Positions 60,767 to 64,000 of a DNA stretch of 64,000 bases are shown one piece after another (position 1 is the stretch's first letter; each line of letters opens with the position of its first letter). A model generated the notes under the pieces. The model saw only the letters and a list, made by a program, of their open reading frames with translations. It made no database searches and was not told the DNA's origin. The position numbers and the translations under genes are program-made. Source of the DNA: Streptomyces sp. NBC_00286 (GTDB lineage Bacteria; Actinomycetota; Actinomycetes; Streptomycetales; Streptomycetaceae); NCBI RefSeq assembly GCF_036173125.1, contig NZ_CP108054.1, forward strand, positions 3,224,001-3,288,000, in the 5' to 3' direction.

Positions 60767-63223
60767 GTGACCATCGCGCCGGCCGATCCGGTCTCAGCGA
60801 AAGCGCCACTGGACCAGCAGCAGGACAGGGCCGAGGCCGACGGACCAGGGACCGCCCGCCCGTCTCCCACCACCGCCCTCAACGGAGGCCCTTCGGGCCG
60901 CCCCTCTGATTTGCTGCGGACCCTGACCGACCTCACCGCCGACCTCCCCGACACCGACCCCGGACGGGTCGCCGCCGCGGCGTTGCGCGGCCGGTCCGCA
61001 CGCGCGGACGTGGCGGAGCTGCGTGAGCTGGCCACCGAGGCGGCCGCGGGCCTGATCTCCGAGGACCCCGCCTATTCGACGCTGGCTGCCCGGCTGCTGG
61101 CCATCGGCATCGCGGCCGAGGCCGCCTCGCAGGGCGTGCGGTCCTTCTCCGAGTCGGTCGCGGCCGGGCACCGCGAGGGCCTGATCGCCGACCGCACCGC
61201 CGAGTTCGTACGGATCCACGCGGCTCGCCTCGACGCGCTCATCGACACCGAAGGCGACGACCGCTTCGGGTACTTCGGGCTCCGTACGCTCCACAGCCGG
61301 TACCTCCTGCGGCACCCGATCACCCGGCACGTCATCGAGACGCCCCAGCACTTCATGCTGCGCGTGGCGAGCGGACTGGCCGAAGACGACAGCGCCCGGT
61401 CCGTCGACGAAGTCGCCGCGCTCTACCGCCTGATGAGCCGCCTCGACTACCTGCCGTCCTCCCCCACCCTCTTCAACTCCGGTACGCGGCACCCCCAGAT
61501 GTCGTCCTGCTACCTCCTCGACTCCCCGAAAGACGAGCTGGACTCCATCTACGAGCGCTACCACCAGGTCGCCCGGCTCTCGAAGCACGCGGGCGGCATC
61601 GGCATCGCGTACTCCCGGATCCGTTCCCGCGGTGCGCTGATCCGCGGTACGAACGGGCACTCCAACGGCATCGTCCCGTTCCTGAAGACCCTCGACGCCT
61701 CGGTCGCCGCAGTGAACCAGGGCGGTCGGCGCAAGGGTGCCGCGGCCGTCTACCTGGAGACCTGGCACTCCGACATCGAGGAGTTCCTTGAGCTGCGGGA
61801 CAACACCGGTGAGGACGCCCGGCGTACGCACAACCTGAACCTCGCGCACTGGATCCCGGACGAGTTCATGCGCCGGGTCGACGAGGACGGCCTGTGGTCT
61901 CTGTTCTCCCCTTCCGACGTACCCGAACTGGTCGACCTGTGGGGCGAGGAGTTCGACGCCGCCTATCGCAAGGCGGAGGCGGACGGTCTCGCGAGGAAGA
62001 CCATCCCCGCCCGCGAGCTGTACGGCCGCATGATGCGGAACCTCGCCCAGACCGGCAACGGCTGGATGACCTTCAAGGACACCGCCAACCGCACCGCCAA
62101 CCAGACCGCCCTGCCCGGCCACACGGTCCACTCCTCCAACCTCTGCACGGAGATCCTGGAGGTGACGGACGACGGGGAGACGGCGGTCTGCAATCTGGGG
62201 TCCGTCAATCTGGGTGCCTTTGTCGGCACATCGACCGGTGATCTCGACTGGGAACGGCTCGACGCCACCGTCCGTACCGCCGTCACGTTCCTCGACCGCG
62301 TCGTCGACATCAACTTCTACCCGACCGAGCAGTCAGGCCGGTCGAACGCGAAGTGGCGGCCGGTGGGCCTGGGCGCGATGGGCCTCCAGGACGTCTTCTT
62401 CAAGCTGCGGCTGCCCTTCGACTCCCCGGAGGCCAAGACCCTCTCCACCCGCATCGCCGAGCGCATCATGCTCGCCGCGTACGAGGCCTCCGCCGACCTC
62501 GCCGAGCGCAGCGGCCCGCTGCCGGCCTGGGAGAAGACCCGTACGGCCCAGGGCGTGCTGCACCCCGACCACTACGACGTCGAACTCACCTGGCCCGAGC
62601 GCTGGTCGGCCCTCCGCGAGCGCATCGCCGCCACCGGCCTGCGCAATTCCCTCCTCCTCGCCATCGCGCCCACCGCGACCATCGCCTCGATCGCGGGCGT
62701 CTACGAGTGCATCGAGCCGCAGGTCTCCAACCTCTTCAAGCGCGAGACTTTGTCGGGTGAGTTCCTCCAGGTCAACTCGTACCTGGTCAACGAGCTGAAG
62801 GCGCTGGGCGTCTGGGACACCCGTACCCGAGAGGCACTCCGCGAGGCGAACGGCTCCGTGCAGGACTTCACCTGGATCCCCGAGGACGTACGACGCCTCT
62901 ACCGCACGGCCTGGGAGATCCCGCAGCGCGGGCTGATCGACATGGCCGCCGGCCGCACCCCGTTCCTGGACCAGTCCCAGTCCGTGAACCTCTTCCTGGA
63001 GACGCCGACCATCGGCAAGCTTTCCTCGATGTACGCGTACGCCTGGAAGTCGGGCCTCAAGACGACGTACTACCTGCGCTCCCGCCCGGCGACCCGCATC
63101 GCCCGCGCGGCCGGTTCCTCCACGGCCGCGGCCGCCCCCGTCCCCGTACAGCAGGCAGACCCGGACCCCGAAGCCGTCGCCTGCTCCCTCGAAAACCCCG
63201 AGTCCTGCGAGGCCTGCCAGTGA
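60767..63223 (+). CDS. nrdA: Ribonucleoside-diphosphate reductase class Ia alpha subunit
   Basis: This 818-residue enzyme reduces ribonucleotides. It has an N-terminal Ser/Pro/Gly-rich segment, SSCYLLDSPKDEL near residue 246 (first redox Cys), SNLCTEILEV near 458 (NxCxE active site), AVCNLGSVNLG near 473 (second Cys) and a C-terminal CSLENPESCEACQ, the Cys pair for thioredoxin reduction. GTG at 60767 has GGGAG with 8-nt spacing; the frame upstream runs through the riboswitch. The stop overlaps nrdB (GTGA). Confidence 0.96.
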   Translation: MTIAPADPVSAKAPLDQQQDRAEADGPGTARPSPTTALNGGPSGRPSDLLRTLTDLTADLPDTDPGRVAAAALRGRSARADVAELRELATEAAAGLISEDPAYSTLAARLLAIGIAAEAASQGVRSFSESVAAGHREGLIADRTAEFVRIHAARLDALIDTEGDDRFGYFGLRTLHSRYLLRHPITRHVIETPQHFMLRVASGLAEDDSARSVDEVAALYRLMSRLDYLPSSPTLFNSGTRHPQMSSCYLLDSPKDELDSIYERYHQVARLSKHAGGIGIAYSRIRSRGALIRGTNGHSNGIVPFLKTLDASVAAVNQGGRRKGAAAVYLETWHSDIEEFLELRDNTGEDARRTHNLNLAHWIPDEFMRRVDEDGLWSLFSPSDVPELVDLWGEEFDAAYRKAEADGLARKTIPARELYGRMMRNLAQTGNGWMTFKDTANRTANQTALPGHTVHSSNLCTEILEVTDDGETAVCNLGSVNLGAFVGTSTGDLDWERLDATVRTAVTFLDRVVDINFYPTEQSGRSNAKWRPVGLGAMGLQDVFFKLRLPFDSPEAKTLSTRIAERIMLAAYEASADLAERSGPLPAWEKTRTAQGVLHPDHYDVELTWPERWSALRERIAATGLRNSLLLAIAPTATIASIAGVYECIEPQVSNLFKRETLSGEFLQVNSYLVNELKALGVWDTRTREALREANGSVQDFTWIPEDVRRLYRTAWEIPQRGLIDMAAGRTPFLDQSQSVNLFLETPTIGKLSSMYAYAWKSGLKTTYYLRSRPATRIARAAGSSTAAAAPVPVQQADPDPEAVACSLENPESCEACQ

Positions 63224-64000
63224 CCAGCACCACCCGAACCCAGAATCTCCTCGACCCGGGCTTCGAGCTGACCCTGCGCCCCATGCGCTACCCCGACTTC
63301 TACGAGCGCTACCGGGACGCCATCAAGAACACCTGGACCGTGGAGGAGGTCGACCTCCACTCGGACGTGACAGATCTCGCGAAACTGTCACCCGGCGAGC
63401 AGCACCTCATCGGCCGACTGGTCGCGTTCTTCGCGACCGGCGACTCGATCGTCGCGAACAACCTGGTGCTCACCCTCTACAAGCACATCAACTCCCCCGA
63501 AGCACGGCTCTACTTGAGCCGTCAGCTCTTCGAGGAGGCCGTGCACGTCCAGTTCTACTTGACGCTGCTCGACACCTATCTCCCCGACCCGGAGGACCGC
63601 GCCGCCGCCTTCGACGCGGTCGAGAACATCCCGTCCATCCGCGAGAAGGCCGCGTTCTGCTTCAAGTGGATGGACTCGGTGGAGAAGATCGACCGGCTCG
63701 AGAGCAAGGCCGACCGCCGCCGGTTCCTCCTCAATCTCATCTGTTTCGCGGCGTGCATCGAGGGCCTGTTCTTCTACGGTGCCTTCGCGTACGTCTACTG
63801 GTTCCGCAGCCGCGGTCTGCTGCACGGCCTGGCGACCGGCACCAACTGGGTTTTCCGAGACGAAACTTGCCACATGAACGCGGCGTTCGCCGTGGTCGAC
63901 ACCGTCCGCAGGGAAGAGCCTGATCTCTTCGACGAGGAGCTGGACAGGCAGATCACCGACATGATCCGCGAAGCCGTCACCGCCGAACTGCAATTCGCCC
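63220..64000 (+). CDS. nrdB: Ribonucleoside-diphosphate reductase class Ia beta subunit (partial)
   Basis: The gene runs off the right edge; 260 codons are present. It has FFATGDSIVANNLVLTLYKH (first Asp ligand), SRQLFEEAVHVQFYLTLLDT (ExxH ligands) and FRDETCHMNAAFAVVDTVRR (second ExxH), the di-iron site of class Ia R2. It generates the tyrosyl radical for NrdA. GTG at 63220 overlaps the nrdA stop. Confidence 0.95.
   Translation, partial: MTSTTRTQNLLDPGFELTLRPMRYPDFYERYRDAIKNTWTVEEVDLHSDVTDLAKLSPGEQHLIGRLVAFFATGDSIVANNLVLTLYKHINSPEARLYLSRQLFEEAVHVQFYLTLLDTYLPDPEDRAAAFDAVENIPSIREKAAFCFKWMDSVEKIDRLESKADRRRFLLNLICFAACIEGLFFYGAFAYVYWFRSRGLLHGLATGTNWVFRDETCHMNAAFAVVDTVRREEPDLFDEELDRQITDMIREAVTAELQFA

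Overview
The window is high-GC actinobacterial chromosome, almost certainly Streptomyces. It carries an actinobacterial 2-oxoglutarate dehydrogenase E1 with a fused E2-type domain, the Ni-superoxide dismutase pair sodN/sodX, wblE, the complete dasR-dasABC/nagB amino-sugar locus, a nrdAB operon preceded by NrdR boxes and a cobalamin riboswitch, and many GTG starts. From memory, the order of the core genes (2-oxoglutarate dehydrogenase, malic enzyme, sodN, sigH-like, wblE, nagB, das genes, nrdAB) matches the S. coelicolor interval around SCO5281 to SCO5225. No rRNA, tRNA, CRISPR array or intact mobile element was recognised.

Layout. 0-6.5 kb: 2-oxoglutarate dehydrogenase, a 59-residue protein, and a DUF4097/PadR pair with a palindromic operator. 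6.5-8.4 kb: a small HTH/Clp-N gene pair with two operator-like palindromes, then an oxidoreductase. 8.4-9.3 kb: a non-coding, repeat-rich stretch. 9.3-13.8 kb: malic enzyme and an amino-acid ABC transporter. 13.8-17.9 kb: methyltransferase, CGNR-like protein, divergent sodX/sodN and small enzymes. 18.0-30.2 kb: one co-directional minus-strand block holding a large BTAD/ATPase regulator, an eight-gene gas vesicle cluster (gvpO-A-F-G-J-L-S-K), a second BTAD/ATPase regulator and an FAD oxidoreductase, with a 35-codon gene remnant at its edge. 30-39.7 kb: small accessory genes, including an ECF42-type sigma factor with its DGPF partner, a DHFR-like/TetR divergent pair, an amidase, a PLP enzyme and a Na+/H+ antiporter. 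39.8-45.4 kb: regulatory core (RsbW-like kinase, SigB-family sigma, lipid kinase, WblE, PdtaS-like sensor kinase). 45.9-53.6 kb: GlcNAc/chitobiose uptake and catabolism under DasR. 53.7-58.1 kb: CstA/YbdD and an SSS-family symporter with its small partner, suggesting pyruvate or monocarboxylate import. 58.5-64 kb: nucleoside hydrolase, GNAT, a small RHH-like protein, and nrdA with a truncated nrdB.

How it works together. The das/nag genes form one regulon: five sequences close to the DasR operator (dre) lie upstream of nagB, dasA and dasR and in the sensor-kinase/nagB interval. The nrdAB leader combines transcriptional control (two NrdR boxes about three helical turns apart) with a coenzyme-B12 riboswitch. 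Several genes have a TAnnnT -10 element 6-7 nt before the start codon and no Shine-Dalgarno, implying leaderless mRNAs. The parts that look least described are the gas vesicle block with its two flanking regulators and altered GvpL/GvpJ region, the HTH/Clp-N module, and the DUF4097/PadR module.
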